From positions 211,485 to 275,484 of the forward strand of contig CALUYB010000001.1 in NCBI GenBank assembly GCA_944324905.1: a stretch of 64,000 nucleotides of DNA, written 5' to 3'. This DNA comes from Candidatus Gastranaerophilales bacterium. Its GTDB lineage: Bacteria; Cyanobacteriota; Vampirovibrionia; Gastranaerophilales; Gastranaerophilaceae. Below, piece by piece: positions 52,678 to 61,738 of the stretch (its first letter is position 1; every line of letters starts with the position of its first letter). Below the pieces are notes generated by a model. That model had not been told where the DNA came from and made no database searches. It was given only the letters and a program-made list of their open reading frames with translations. The translations under genes were made by a program, and so were the position numbers.

Positions 52678-53067
52678 GTGGTTAAGATTAGACTTAAAAG
52701 ACTAGGTTATAAAAAGAATCCTACATATCGTATCGTTGTTATTGACGGTCGTTGCAAAAGAGAAGGTGCGCCTATCGAAGAATTAGGTCACTACAATCCT
52801 AAAACAAAAGAAATGAAATTAAATTTAGCTTCAGCACAAGAATGGGTTAAAAAAGGTGCTCAACCTACAGCTACTGTTACATACCTTATGAAAAATTGTG
52901 ATGAAGAAGGTAAATTAATTTATAACAAAAAAGAAACTGTAAAATTATCTAAAAAAGCTCAAGCCAAACTTGAAGCCCAAAAAGCAGCTGAAGCTGAAGC
53001 GGCAGCGGCGGCAGAAGCTGCAGCAGCTGATGAGGCGCAAGTTGAGGCAAGTGAAGCTAACGAATAA
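52678..53067 (+). CDS. rpsP: 30S ribosomal protein S16 with an Ala/Glu-rich tail
   Basis: 129 aa from GTG at 52678, giving the standard start MVKIRLKRLGYKKNPTYRIV; AAGGAG lies 13 bases upstream. The core includes GAPIEELGHYNPK and WVKKGAQPTATVTYLM. The core ends near residue 85; then come a Lys-rich linker and about 35 residues of Ala/Glu repeats (AEAEAAAAAEAAAADEAQVE). S16 is essential for 30S assembly. Its place after ffh is common in bacteria. Ala/Glu extensions of S16 occur in some phyla; the length here is unusual but no break is evident. Confidence 0.96.
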   Translation: MVKIRLKRLGYKKNPTYRIVVIDGRCKREGAPIEELGHYNPKTKEMKLNLASAQEWVKKGAQPTATVTYLMKNCDEEGKLIYNKKETVKLSKKAQAKLEAQKAAEAEAAAAAEAAAADEAQVEASEANE

Positions 53068-53086
53068 GATCGAAAAGAACACTTTA

Positions 53087-53116
53087 TTGAGCCTCAAATC
53101 GAGGCTCAATTTTTTT
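53087..53116 (+). terminator. Rho-independent terminator after rpsP
   Basis: TTGAGCCTC (53087-53095), loop AAATC, GAGGCTCAA (53101-53109) and seven T. The next gene starts about 20 bp later. Confidence 0.85.
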
Positions 53117-53136
53117 ATATAAATTTGAGGAATAAA

Positions 53137-54117
53137 TTGGCAAATATTTTAATCATATCACCAATAAGTATAGCAGGAGAGCTCATTATGCGAGGCTTTA
53201 AAAAGGGTTTTGAAGCAAGTGGGCATAGTGTTTCTTTTGTTGATGTAAGGGAGTTGAATAATGTTCAAAACTATGACTATGTCCTCTCTTATGACTATGG
53301 TTATATGGTGAGCGAAAATGCGTTTTTAAATGTGCAAAAAATCCTCTTAATTAATCCAAAAGTCAAGTTAATACATTATTTTGCAGATAATCCATCCTTA
53401 AATTATGCTCACAGTGGGCAATTTGAGCTAAAAGAAAAGTTTTTTGAGTTTTGTAAGTTGCACAAAAATAATTTAGAGCTTGTTTTTTGGGATAAAAAAT
53501 TTGTCCAAGATTTTTGCACTATAAAATCTTCTTATTTTCCAATTTGTGTGGATTGCAGTGTTTATAGGGATTTTGAGCTTGAGGAAAAATATGACATAAC
53601 TTTTTTAGGGCGTCCTTTAAGTGATGAAAGGCAGAAAATTTTAAGTGCAATTGTAAAAAATTTCCCTGATAAGCTTAAAATTTTTTCTTACCCTAAGCAT
53701 TTTGAAAATAGCATTGAGGGTATGAAGCGATTTTTAAATGATGAAGAAATAAAAAACTATAAAAATTGCTTTTGCGGTTTTGTTGAGAGTCAAGAGGAGC
53801 TTTCAAAGATTTATAATTCATCTAAAATTAATTTAAACATAAATTTGCAAGGGGATAATTCCCTTAACTATAGAACCTTTGAGGTGCTTGCCTCTAAAGG
53901 TTTTTTGTTGTGCGATAAAAGAGAAGATATAAAATCTTTAGGCTTAAGTGATGTTGTTGTTCAATATGAAAATGAGCAAGATTTAATTGAAAAAATTACT
54001 CATTATTTAGCTTGTAAGGATAAGCGAAATCAAATAAGGGCGCGAGCGAGAAAGCTCGTTAGTCAACATTTTGACATTGTTGCACGAGCGGGCGAGATAC
54101 TTAATACAGTTGAGTGA
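53137..54117 (+). CDS. Glycosyltransferase-like protein (CgeB / DUF3880 type)
   Basis: 326 aa from TTG at 53137, preceded by TTGAGGA; the longer frame from 53125 has no site. It has a two-Rossmann layout: ILIISPISIAGELIMRGFKK at the start, KVKLIHYFADNPSLN (about 83-97), DITFLGRPLSDERQKIL (about 150-166), and the C-terminal NLNINLQGDNSLNYRTFEVL and ASKGFLLCDKREDI (donor-site Glu). Such proteins transfer sugars to protein or cell-surface glycans; the donor and acceptor are unknown. Membrane helices are absent, so it is cytosolic. Confidence 0.8.
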   Translation: MANILIISPISIAGELIMRGFKKGFEASGHSVSFVDVRELNNVQNYDYVLSYDYGYMVSENAFLNVQKILLINPKVKLIHYFADNPSLNYAHSGQFELKEKFFEFCKLHKNNLELVFWDKKFVQDFCTIKSSYFPICVDCSVYRDFELEEKYDITFLGRPLSDERQKILSAIVKNFPDKLKIFSYPKHFENSIEGMKRFLNDEEIKNYKNCFCGFVESQEELSKIYNSSKINLNINLQGDNSLNYRTFEVLASKGFLLCDKREDIKSLGLSDVVVQYENEQDLIEKITHYLACKDKRNQIRARARKLVSQHFDIVARAGEILNTVE

Positions 54118-54161
54118 TTTTAAAAAAAATAATGCTAAAATTAAACTTTAAGGAGAATAAA

Positions 54162-55349
54162 ATGGAAACTACATATACTATAAAACCTTCAAAAAGAATT
54201 TCTGAAATTCCAAAGTATATATTTGCAGAATTAAACGAGTGGAAAGACGAAGCTCGCGCTCAAGGTATTGATTTAATTGACTTAGGAATAGGTAATCCTG
54301 ATGGTGCAACACCAAAACCAGTTGTAGAAGCTGCACTTAAGTCTATTCAGATGCCAGAAAGCCATGGCTACCCCAGTTTTCGAGGCAAGGATGATTTTCG
54401 TCGAGCAATTGCCAGATGGATGAAAAAAAGATATGACGTTGATATTGACCCTATTCAAGAAGTTCAAACTTTAATCGGTGAAAAAGAAGGACTTGCAAAC
54501 ATTGCGCTTGCATATTCTGACCCCGGGGATATAAATATTGTTCCAGATCCATATTACCCTGTTTTATCTCGTGGCAGCTGGGTTGCAGGCGCACAAGTGT
54601 ATCATGTTCCCCTAAAGGATGAAAATGATTATTTGCCTGATTTAGACTCAATTCCAGAGGATATTGCACGCAAGGCGAAAATGTTTTTTATAAATTACCC
54701 AAACAACCCAACAGGTGCAACTGCTCCAAGGGAATTTTTGGAAAAAATGGTTGCTTATTGCAAAAAATACAATATTTTGCTTGTGTCTGATATGGCTTAT
54801 GGCGAAGTTTGTTATGATAATTATCGCCCTTTGAGTATTTTTAATATTGAAGGGGCAAAAGACATTGCAATTGAGTTTCATTCATTCTCTAAAACATTTA
54901 ATATGGCAGGCTGGAGAGCAGGTTTTGCTGTTGGTAATAAAGAATTTATTGATGTTTTATACGCAATGAAATCTAACATTGACTATGGTACATCTTCAAT
55001 TGTTCAAGACGCTTGTATTGCAGCGCTTGAGATGGATTACAAGTATGTTCAGGAAATTATGGACAAATACAATTCTCGCCGCGAGATAGTTGCTCAAGGC
55101 TTTAATAAATTGGGTTGGCATATGAAAAGAAGCTCTGCTACTATGTATTTTTGGTTAAAAGTGCCTCATGGCAGACAATCTAAAGAATTTTGCAAAGAAG
55201 TTTTATTTAAAACAGGGGTTATGTTTACCCCGGGTATTGCCTTTGGCGAGTATAGCGATGATCATTTTAGAGTTTCAATTGTTCAGCCTACAGAGCGTCT
55301 AAAAGAGGCATTTAAAAGGTTAGATGAAGTCGGTATTCGTTATATGTAA
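54162..55349 (+). CDS. LL-diaminopimelate aminotransferase-like class I/II aminotransferase
   Basis: 395 aa from ATG at 54162 (AAGGAG upstream). Fold-type I PLP enzyme: LGIGNPDGATPKPV (about 43-56), INIVPDPYYPVLSRGSWVAG, FFINYPNNPTGATAPREFLE, VSDMAYGEVCYD (PLP Asp and Tyr), SFSKTFNMAGWRAGFAVGN (PLP Lys about 247), and a C-terminal Arg in DHFRVSIVQP. The closest pattern is the DapL/AspC-like group; DapL would bring meso-DAP synthesis in one step, as in cyanobacteria and chlamydiae. Other aminotransferase roles (alanine, aspartate) remain possible. Confidence 0.65.
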   Translation: METTYTIKPSKRISEIPKYIFAELNEWKDEARAQGIDLIDLGIGNPDGATPKPVVEAALKSIQMPESHGYPSFRGKDDFRRAIARWMKKRYDVDIDPIQEVQTLIGEKEGLANIALAYSDPGDINIVPDPYYPVLSRGSWVAGAQVYHVPLKDENDYLPDLDSIPEDIARKAKMFFINYPNNPTGATAPREFLEKMVAYCKKYNILLVSDMAYGEVCYDNYRPLSIFNIEGAKDIAIEFHSFSKTFNMAGWRAGFAVGNKEFIDVLYAMKSNIDYGTSSIVQDACIAALEMDYKYVQEIMDKYNSRREIVAQGFNKLGWHMKRSSATMYFWLKVPHGRQSKEFCKEVLFKTGVMFTPGIAFGEYSDDHFRVSIVQPTERLKEAFKRLDEVGIRYM

Positions 55350-55352
55350 ACT

Positions 55353-55382
55353 TGTTTACACAATAAAAAAATATGGTAAAAT
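55353..55382 (+). promoter_or_regulatory. Extended -10 promoter for the Flp pilin gene
   Basis: TTTACA (55355-55360), 16-bp spacer, TAAAAT (55377-55382) preceded by TGG (extended -10). A purine-rich AAAAGGAAA site follows before the ATG at 55414. The pilin gene therefore has its own promoter. Confidence 0.55.
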
Positions 55383-55413
55383 ACATATATAAAATAAAAA
55401 AAAGGAAATTTTA

Positions 55414-55671
55414 ATGAAATTTATTAAAAAAAGCAAAGCGCAAAGCTTAGTAGAATACGCATTAATATTGGCACTTGTTACAGTTATTGCAATAACCGCA
55501 CTTCAATTTTTGGGCAAAAAGGTTAACACTGCTGTTGAAGGCGTTGGTGATGATGTTCAAACAACAACTGAGAATGCTGCAAAAACATACTGTGAAGGTT
55601 TAGGACAAGGCTATAGCTGGAATGAGTCTACAGGCAAGTGTGAAAACTCAAACACAGACAGTGGAAATTAA
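55414..55671 (+). CDS. Flp/Fap-type pilin with a C-terminal Cys loop
   Basis: 85 aa. The N-terminus KFIKKSKAQSLVEYALILAL (2-21) has a basic leader, the cleavage context before QSLVEY, with Glu at position 5 after the cut, and a hydrophobic helix ALILALVTVIAITALQFLG. This is the Flp type IVb pilin pattern. After the helix the protein extends to a Cys-bounded segment, YCEGLGQGYSWNESTGKC, which could form a disulfide loop; many Flp pilins are shorter and lack it. It is the main candidate for the subunit of the Tad machine encoded at 34-41 kb. It converges with kdsB, the stops overlapping by 4 bp. Confidence 0.92.
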   Translation: MKFIKKSKAQSLVEYALILALVTVIAITALQFLGKKVNTAVEGVGDDVQTTTENAAKTYCEGLGQGYSWNESTGKCENSNTDSGN

Positions 55672-56396
55672 TTTGCTTTTTGAATTTTTATAAATTTATC
55701 TAAATCCTGTTGGGTGTCAATCCCGATGGGATTTAAATTTGTAAGTGCAACTTTTATTTTCATGCCGTTTTTAAGTGCGCGTAATTGCTCTAGGCTTTCA
55801 GCTTTTTCAAGGTCTGATTGCGTCAGAGATGTCATTTTGATTAAAGATTCTCTTTTGTATCCGTAAATTCCAATGTGCGCGTAGTATTTTGCCTCACCCT
55901 TGTTTCTCTCATATGGTATTGGGCAGCGTGAAAAATAAAGCGCGTTAAAATCATTGTCAAATACGCATTTTACGCAATTAGGGTCTTGAATTTGCTCCAC
56001 ATCAGTTATTTGTCTTACAAGGGTTGAAATGTCGCAATTGCTCTCAATTAGTGTTTCTATAGCTAAATCAATGACTTGGGGAGTTATTTGCGGTTCATCA
56101 CCTTGCATATTTAAAATGTAGTCATATTCATTGTGCCTTTTTGCTACTTCGCAAATTCTGTCTGAACCTGACTTGTGCTCGCTTGATGTCATTTCGGCAT
56201 TTGCGCCAAATTCTTTTGCTTTATTTAAAATTAATTCGGAATCTGTTGCAATTATTACTTCTTGAGCGAGTTTAGATTGCTTTGCAGCCTCCCAAACCCA
56301 TTGAATAATAGGTTTAGAGTTAACTTCTTTTAATAATTTGCCACAAAGTCTTGTTGAGGAGTATCTCGCTGGAATTATAATAACTGTTTTTTTCAT
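55668..56396 (-). CDS. kdsB: 3-deoxy-manno-octulosonate cytidylyltransferase
   Basis: 242 aa. Residues: VIIIPARYSSTRLCGKLLKE (5-24), IIATDSELI, MTSSEHKSGSDRICEVA (about 89-105), ILNMQGDEPQI, and ALYFSRCPIPYERNKGEAKY. It activates Kdo with CTP for lipopolysaccharide, showing that this organism makes a Kdo-containing envelope. It starts 9 bp after the end of the upstream TPR gene on the same strand, so the two form an operon. Confidence 0.95.
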   Translation of the reverse strand: MKKTVIIIPARYSSTRLCGKLLKEVNSKPIIQWVWEAAKQSKLAQEVIIATDSELILNKAKEFGANAEMTSSEHKSGSDRICEVAKRHNEYDYILNMQGDEPQITPQVIDLAIETLIESNCDISTLVRQITDVEQIQDPNCVKCVFDNDFNALYFSRCPIPYERNKGEAKYYAHIGIYGYKRESLIKMTSLTQSDLEKAESLEQLRALKNGMKIKVALTNLNPIGIDTQQDLDKFIKIQKAN

Positions 56397-56405
56397 AATT
56401 ATCCT

Positions 56406-58490
56406 TTAGTAATATTTTTCGCCAAGTTCAATAACTTTTTTTTCTGCTTCTTTTATTAATTCTTCTTCTTTTGGGTTGCCTGAAAGATATTTTTCGTAAG
56501 CCTCAAGTGCGTCGCGCTCTTTGCCGATTTTTTCATAGGCTTTAGCAAGTGAATAATAGCCTAAACTAAACGAGCGGTTGAGTTTTACGGTTGTTCTGTA
56601 GTCTTTTATTGCCTGAGGGTACATTTGCATAGCTTCTAAAATGACGCCTCTGTAATAGTATGCCTGAGAGTCTTGCGGATAGCGTTTAACTATGTCGTTT
56701 GTGACGTTCAGCGCCTTTTCATAGTCTTTTTTGTCGTAATAGGTATAAGCTTCATTTAAGAGATTTGTTACGACCTGTCCTCTTAAATAATTTGAAAGTT
56801 TTATTGCTTTTACGTTTCTGGGGTCAAGCTCAATTGCCTTTAGGAGCATACTTTGTGCCAGTTTTGGGCTTTTTTGCTCAAGGTAGACAAGCGCAAGTGA
56901 GTAATATGTGTCAGATTGTGTGCTATCAAGCTCAAGAGCTTTTTTGTAATTTTCAACAGCTTTATTGTAATTTTTTAAATATTTGTAGCAATTTGCAATG
57001 GCAACATAAACCTGACTTGTTTTAGGTTCAATCTGCTCATACATTTTAATTGCTTTTGCCCACTCGCTTTTTTTAAGGTAATTGAGAGCTAATTCATCTT
57101 TTTTGGTGTCTGTGCTTTTGTTGAGATAAAAAAAAACTTTGCTTATCTCCTCATTTTTGGGTAGCTCTTTATGGGCTTTTTTAATCAATTCTGCTGCAAG
57201 AGAGTCCTCTCCTTTTAGCTCATAAATTTCATACAATTTTAAATAAGCGTTAGCGTTTTTAGGGTCTTTTTCAATTGCTTTTTTGTATAAATATATAGCG
57301 TCTTTGTTGCTGCCATCAAGGCTTGTGATAAGTTCGGCAAATTCAGCGTAAAATTCGCTTGATGGTTTGAAATCCTCATTTAGAGGATAAAAATTATCAA
57401 TTATAAAATCAGGGTCTTTTTTGTCTTTAAATATCTCGTAAATACCATATTTTGCCTGCTTTGACTCAGGATAAATGGCTAAAATTACCTGATATTCTTT
57501 AAGAGCAGCGTTTGTTTGACCAAGCGCAAGCAAGCTTTTTGCTTTTCCTGCGCGGATTTGAGATTCGTAGAGGTTGTCTCTTAAAATATTATCGTAAATT
57601 CTTGTTGCCTGAGGGTACTGTTTTGTTTCGTATAAAAGCCCGCCCAGACGGTATTTCAAGAAAATGTCTTTAGGGTTTAAATAAATCGCCCTTTGATAAA
57701 GTTCATAAGTTTTTTTGTAGTCGCCTGTTTTTTCGTAAGTCGTACCTAAAATTTCGTACAAATTAGCGTTTTTAGGTTTTCTTCTGACTGCTTTTGTAAA
57801 AACTGCAATGCCTTTTTTTAGAATTTCAGGGTCATCTGTTAAATTAATTGCCCTTGTATAATATTCAAGCGCTAAGTCAGTCTTATTGATGTCGTTTAAA
57901 ATTGTAGCTATTTTAAAAAGGGCTGATGCGTTGTTTGGGTTAAATTCTACCGATTTTTTATAATAAGGAAGGGCGCAAGTTCTGTCGTTATTGATTTTTA
58001 GCTCTATATCGCCTAAATACTCGCAACATGCCGCACACTCGTAGCCTTTTTCAAGTAGTTCTTCAAACTCGTATGCGCTTGCGTAGTAGTTGCCTTCAAG
58101 AAAAAGATTTTTTGCAATTTCAAATCTGTTAGAATCATCATTTTGAAAGCCTGATTTTTCGATGAGGCTGTTTAGCTTAGCAAGTGTGTCTTTGTATTCT
58201 TGCGAGTTTTTATTTTGCCTTAAGAAATAAAGCGCTGCGCGAAGGTTATCGCATGCTTCAATGTTATCTCTTTTAAAAATTTTAAAATACGTTGAGCGTC
58301 TTTTTTGAGTGTTTACATATTTTTTAATTATGTCTGGGTCTTCATTTTGGCGTAATTGCTGCTCAAGAGCGTAGATTTTTTGCGCGCCAAAACCACTTTT
58401 TGGTGTGCATGTAGTTGCCAGTTGGGCATTTGCGCCAAGTTGCAGCATAAAGCTTGTACATATAAGGGGAATTAATAGTCTTCTTTCCAT
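56406..58490 (-). CDS. Large exported TPR protein
   Basis: 694 aa with a signal peptide (LLIPLICTSFMLQLGANAQ) and at least ten TPR units, for example AYPYFKK-type DRTCALPYYKKSVEFNPNNA (near 165-185), YKKTYELYQRAIYLNPKD and SDTYYSLALVYLEQKSPKLA. TPR superhelices bind peptides or proteins; in the periplasm such proteins often support envelope assembly or pilus/LPS export. It lies upstream of kdsB in the same operon. No Shine-Dalgarno site; TATAAT lies seven bases before ATG. Confidence 0.82.
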   Translation of the reverse strand: MERRLLIPLICTSFMLQLGANAQLATTCTPKSGFGAQKIYALEQQLRQNEDPDIIKKYVNTQKRRSTYFKIFKRDNIEACDNLRAALYFLRQNKNSQEYKDTLAKLNSLIEKSGFQNDDSNRFEIAKNLFLEGNYYASAYEFEELLEKGYECAACCEYLGDIELKINNDRTCALPYYKKSVEFNPNNASALFKIATILNDINKTDLALEYYTRAINLTDDPEILKKGIAVFTKAVRRKPKNANLYEILGTTYEKTGDYKKTYELYQRAIYLNPKDIFLKYRLGGLLYETKQYPQATRIYDNILRDNLYESQIRAGKAKSLLALGQTNAALKEYQVILAIYPESKQAKYGIYEIFKDKKDPDFIIDNFYPLNEDFKPSSEFYAEFAELITSLDGSNKDAIYLYKKAIEKDPKNANAYLKLYEIYELKGEDSLAAELIKKAHKELPKNEEISKVFFYLNKSTDTKKDELALNYLKKSEWAKAIKMYEQIEPKTSQVYVAIANCYKYLKNYNKAVENYKKALELDSTQSDTYYSLALVYLEQKSPKLAQSMLLKAIELDPRNVKAIKLSNYLRGQVVTNLLNEAYTYYDKKDYEKALNVTNDIVKRYPQDSQAYYYRGVILEAMQMYPQAIKDYRTTVKLNRSFSLGYYSLAKAYEKIGKERDALEAYEKYLSGNPKEEELIKEAEKKVIELGEKYY

Positions 58491-58556
58491 AGAAATTATT
58501 ATATATCAAAATTTATTTAAAATAAATACTATCATTTGTATGAGATTTTTATATGT

Positions 58557-58592
58557 AAAAACACCCTCCTTTTAGGGAGGGTGTTTTTTTAT
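58557..58592 (-). terminator. Terminator between tpsA and the TPR gene
   Basis: ACACCCTCC (58561-58569) / GGAGGGTGT (58576-58584) with A run on one side and T run on the other, so it can act on both strands. It closes the tpsA transcript. Confidence 0.85.
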
Positions 58593-58603
58593 TGTGTTAT
58601 GAA

Positions 58604-61600
58604 TTATATTTCAAATTCTTCTTCTTGTTGTTTTTTAGTTGTTGTTGCGTTGTCATCAACTTCGATTCTTGCTGCTGCATTTACGATACCTGATGTTGGA
58701 TCTGTTGTGTTGTTGTCAATTGGGGCTACTCTTGAAGTTGGTTCTAATTGACGTGGTAAGCGTAGTTGGTTGATTAATGTTTCGCCAGTTGACATATCAG
58801 GATTGAAGTTGTCTGTAGGACCTTCAACAGGTGGTTCAGGTGCGCAACCTTCAACAGGTTTTTCGTAAACTAGAAGGAATTTTTCCATTACACCGTTTGA
58901 GTCAAATTCGATGAAGTGTTTTTTGTATGTATCGATTGCTTCACCAGCTTCAGGTTGGTATTTACCAGGTACGAAGTGATCAGTGTAAGTGAATGCATCA
59001 GGGTTAGTGTATTCAATTCCATCCATTGGGTCTAGGTTGAATTGTCCCCAGTTAGCAACTTCGATGTATGCTCTGCCTGTTGCATCTTTGTTAACGCCTT
59101 CTAAATCAGAAGTTGTTAAGTCAGTAAGTGCTGCAAGGAATGTATCGTTAGCGTCAAGGTTCAAGTTGCCTGCTTTGATTTTAGAGATTGCAAGTACATT
59201 ATCAGCTGCGTTAACTGTTACTGTTTTGTTTGAAAGTTCATCGCTGTTGTATTTAGCGTTGATTTCGATACCTGCTTTTTTGTTATTAACACCGCTTACG
59301 ACGATGTTTGTATCTTTATCAGCATTTGCGATTAATTTTGTACCGTTTACTTTTAGTGTTGTACCATCTGTTGTGAAGTTTTCGCCTGCGTTAACAACTG
59401 TTTTTGTATTTTCAGGAGCAGATGTATCTTTTGCTTTTAGTTCAGTATTTTTAAGAGTTACATTCTTTGTAGCTGTTATGTTATTAACATGACCGTTGAA
59501 TGTTGTGTTATCTGTTGTGATGTTACCTGTGATATTTAAGTTGTTGTTTCTGTTTGCATTGAAGTCAACTCTTGTAGCGTTTAAGTCGCCTGTACCTGTG
59601 ATGTTGTTATCTCTGCCTGCATTAAGAACTAAACGTTCGCTGTAGTTTAGGTTTGCAAAGTTTGCAAGGTCTGCATTGATATCAGCATCTGAGTTTGTAG
59701 TTGTGATTTTAATGTTTTTACCGCTTAGAGTTGAATCTTTTGTGATGTGAGTACCAGCGTTGTGAGTTAGAGCTTGTTTAATGTCTACATTAGCTGCTGC
59801 TGCAAGTTTTGAGTTTTGAACGAAAACTTCGCCGTTTGTTGAATCAAGTGCTTTAACTGAGATGTCACCTGTGTTTGTTTTGATATCAGAGTTATTTTTG
59901 ATTGTAACTTTGCCTTTTGTAGATTCAAGAGCAATTGAATCATGGTTTCCGCGTTCAGTTAATGTTACGTTTGCGTCTAATGTGTCGTTGTCAATTGTTG
60001 CGCCGAAGCTTCTTTTTACAAGGCTGTTGTTATCAATTGTCAAGTTACCGTTTGTAGTAAGATTTAAGTCATTTGTGTAGTTGTTAAAGCCTGTTGTGCC
60101 TGCAATTGTAACATTGTTTAGTACACTTTCGTCTTCAACAAAGTTTAACAAGCCTTTGTATTGCATTGTAGAATCAGCGATTGTTGTATTTTTGCCGAAT
60201 AGGTTAATATTTTTTTCTGAGTGCATTGTGCTGTTGTTTTTAACATTAAGACTATCAGCTTTAAGTGTTGTGTAATCAGTTGATTCTGAATATGTGTTAT
60301 CTAAAGTAATGTCATCTTTAGCATTTAAAACGATTTTTTTATTCAATTTTGCCGCGTTAGGTTCTAAGCTTGAGTAGTTTCTTGCTCTTAAAACTGAATC
60401 AGTAGCTTTAATTGAGCCGTTGTTAGCATCAATTGTCAAGTTACCTTTAGCATGAAGGTTTGTATTTTGAAGATTTACATTGTTGTTTTCAGCTTTAATT
60501 GAAATGTCACCCGCATTAGAGCCTCTAGCACTTGAGTTATTAAAGCTTTGACCTGAGAAAGCAGATGCAACTTTTGTATCTGTCATATTAACATTTTTGC
60601 CGGCTGTGATTGCAATTCTGCCACCGTTTTGGTTGTATGTGTTAATGTCAGGGTTGCCTTCTCTGTGAGTATTTTTTGTTTCAAGGTGAGAACCTTCAAT
60701 GTTAACATCGTTTTGACCTTTAATAATGATGTCACCAAAGTCACCTTTTACAAGTTTATAACCTTTAACAACTGAGTTTTTAATATTAACATCAGAATCA
60801 GCAACTTTGCTTGCGTTTTCTACATAAACCGCACCTGATTCGATTGTTGAATCAGCAATCTTAATGTTATTTTGTAAGCTGTTGCTTTCGTTTGCTTTGT
60901 GGCTTTTAATGTATCCGTTTAATTCATAATTGAAGTTAACACCATCACCTGTAACGATTCTTACGTTAGAGAATGTTTGGTCATGGTTTGCAGGATTTTG
61001 ACCGCCGCCGTAGTTAGGGTTAATGCTTGTTTTAATTAAAGAATCTTTGTAAACTACAACGTTGTCTGCTGCTATACCTAAAGATTTATTAATATCAAAG
61101 TTTGTGCCATCAAGTGTAACTGCTGCGCCGTCTTTTGTAGTTAAAACGCCGTTTCTTACGAATTGAGCATTTGTAACCATATCAGCAGGGAGTCCGTTTG
61201 ATTGAACATTGATTTGGTTTTTGTATGCTTGAAGTTCTTCAGCACTCATGTCTTTAATATTTTTAGCGCCTTTAAGGTCAAAAGTTGTTGCAGTAAATGA
61301 GTTTAAGTTAACTTCTGAACCGTTACCGAACATAATACCATTTGGGTTGATAAGGATAACTTTGCCTGTGCCCATATAGCTTGAGCAATCTGCGCCTGCG
61401 CAAGAGTTTGTTAATTTACCGTAAATTTGAGATAAACCGCCTGAAGCAAGTACACGGTTTAGTGATGTTTGAGAGTTGTTTGTAAAACCAAAGTTAACAT
61501 GTCCATTTGAACCTACATTGAATGAATTCCAATCGAATTGACCAATAGCGCCAGCACCGCCGTTAACTACAACATCCATTCTGTTGCCGTTTGTTGAAAC

Positions 61601-61738
61601 AGAACCGTTAATAGAGTTGTTCAAATCAGGTAATGTGCCTGCATCAAGTGCAAATGCCATAGTGCTTGATAGTGGCATGTAACTTAAAAAGCTTAGTAAA
61701 ACTAGTACCGAAGCTAATTTTTTGTGCTTAAGTTTCAT
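58604..61738 (-). CDS. Two-partner secretion exoprotein (TpsA, filamentous haemagglutinin type)
   Basis: 1044 aa with AAAGGAAA upstream. Signal peptide about 1-30 (VLVLLSFLSYMPLSSTMAFA). The conserved TPS domain (about 31-200) has FNWNSFNVGSNGHVNF-type sequence (QFDWNSFNVGSNGH), NRVLASGGLSQIYGKL, a Cys pair (Cys113, Cys118) and the diagnostic INPNGIMFGNG (NPNG at 131-134). Beyond is an Asn- and Thr-rich series of short beta strands, fitting a right-handed beta helix (NNVNLQNTNLHAKGNLTIDA and similar). The C-terminus is Pro/Glu-rich and ends acidic (QQEEEFEI). TpsB at 62129 is the likely outer-membrane transporter. It is probably an adhesin or surface fibre; no toxin domain is visible. Confidence 0.93.
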   Translation of the reverse strand: MKLKHKKLASVLVLLSFLSYMPLSSTMAFALDAGTLPDLNNSINGSVSTNGNRMDVVVNGGAGAIGQFDWNSFNVGSNGHVNFGFTNNSQTSLNRVLASGGLSQIYGKLTNSCAGADCSSYMGTGKVILINPNGIMFGNGSEVNLNSFTATTFDLKGAKNIKDMSAEELQAYKNQINVQSNGLPADMVTNAQFVRNGVLTTKDGAAVTLDGTNFDINKSLGIAADNVVVYKDSLIKTSINPNYGGGQNPANHDQTFSNVRIVTGDGVNFNYELNGYIKSHKANESNSLQNNIKIADSTIESGAVYVENASKVADSDVNIKNSVVKGYKLVKGDFGDIIIKGQNDVNIEGSHLETKNTHREGNPDINTYNQNGGRIAITAGKNVNMTDTKVASAFSGQSFNNSSARGSNAGDISIKAENNNVNLQNTNLHAKGNLTIDANNGSIKATDSVLRARNYSSLEPNAAKLNKKIVLNAKDDITLDNTYSESTDYTTLKADSLNVKNNSTMHSEKNINLFGKNTTIADSTMQYKGLLNFVEDESVLNNVTIAGTTGFNNYTNDLNLTTNGNLTIDNNSLVKRSFGATIDNDTLDANVTLTERGNHDSIALESTKGKVTIKNNSDIKTNTGDISVKALDSTNGEVFVQNSKLAAAANVDIKQALTHNAGTHITKDSTLSGKNIKITTTNSDADINADLANFANLNYSERLVLNAGRDNNITGTGDLNATRVDFNANRNNNLNITGNITTDNTTFNGHVNNITATKNVTLKNTELKAKDTSAPENTKTVVNAGENFTTDGTTLKVNGTKLIANADKDTNIVVSGVNNKKAGIEINAKYNSDELSNKTVTVNAADNVLAISKIKAGNLNLDANDTFLAALTDLTTSDLEGVNKDATGRAYIEVANWGQFNLDPMDGIEYTNPDAFTYTDHFVPGKYQPEAGEAIDTYKKHFIEFDSNGVMEKFLLVYEKPVEGCAPEPPVEGPTDNFNPDMSTGETLINQLRLPRQLEPTSRVAPIDNNTTDPTSGIVNAAARIEVDDNATTTKKQQEEEFEI

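Noticed and set aside
58989..60275. Several plus-strand ORFs opposite the TpsA gene
   Set aside because: They mirror the repetitive Asn/Thr codons of the beta-helix gene and have no start signals.
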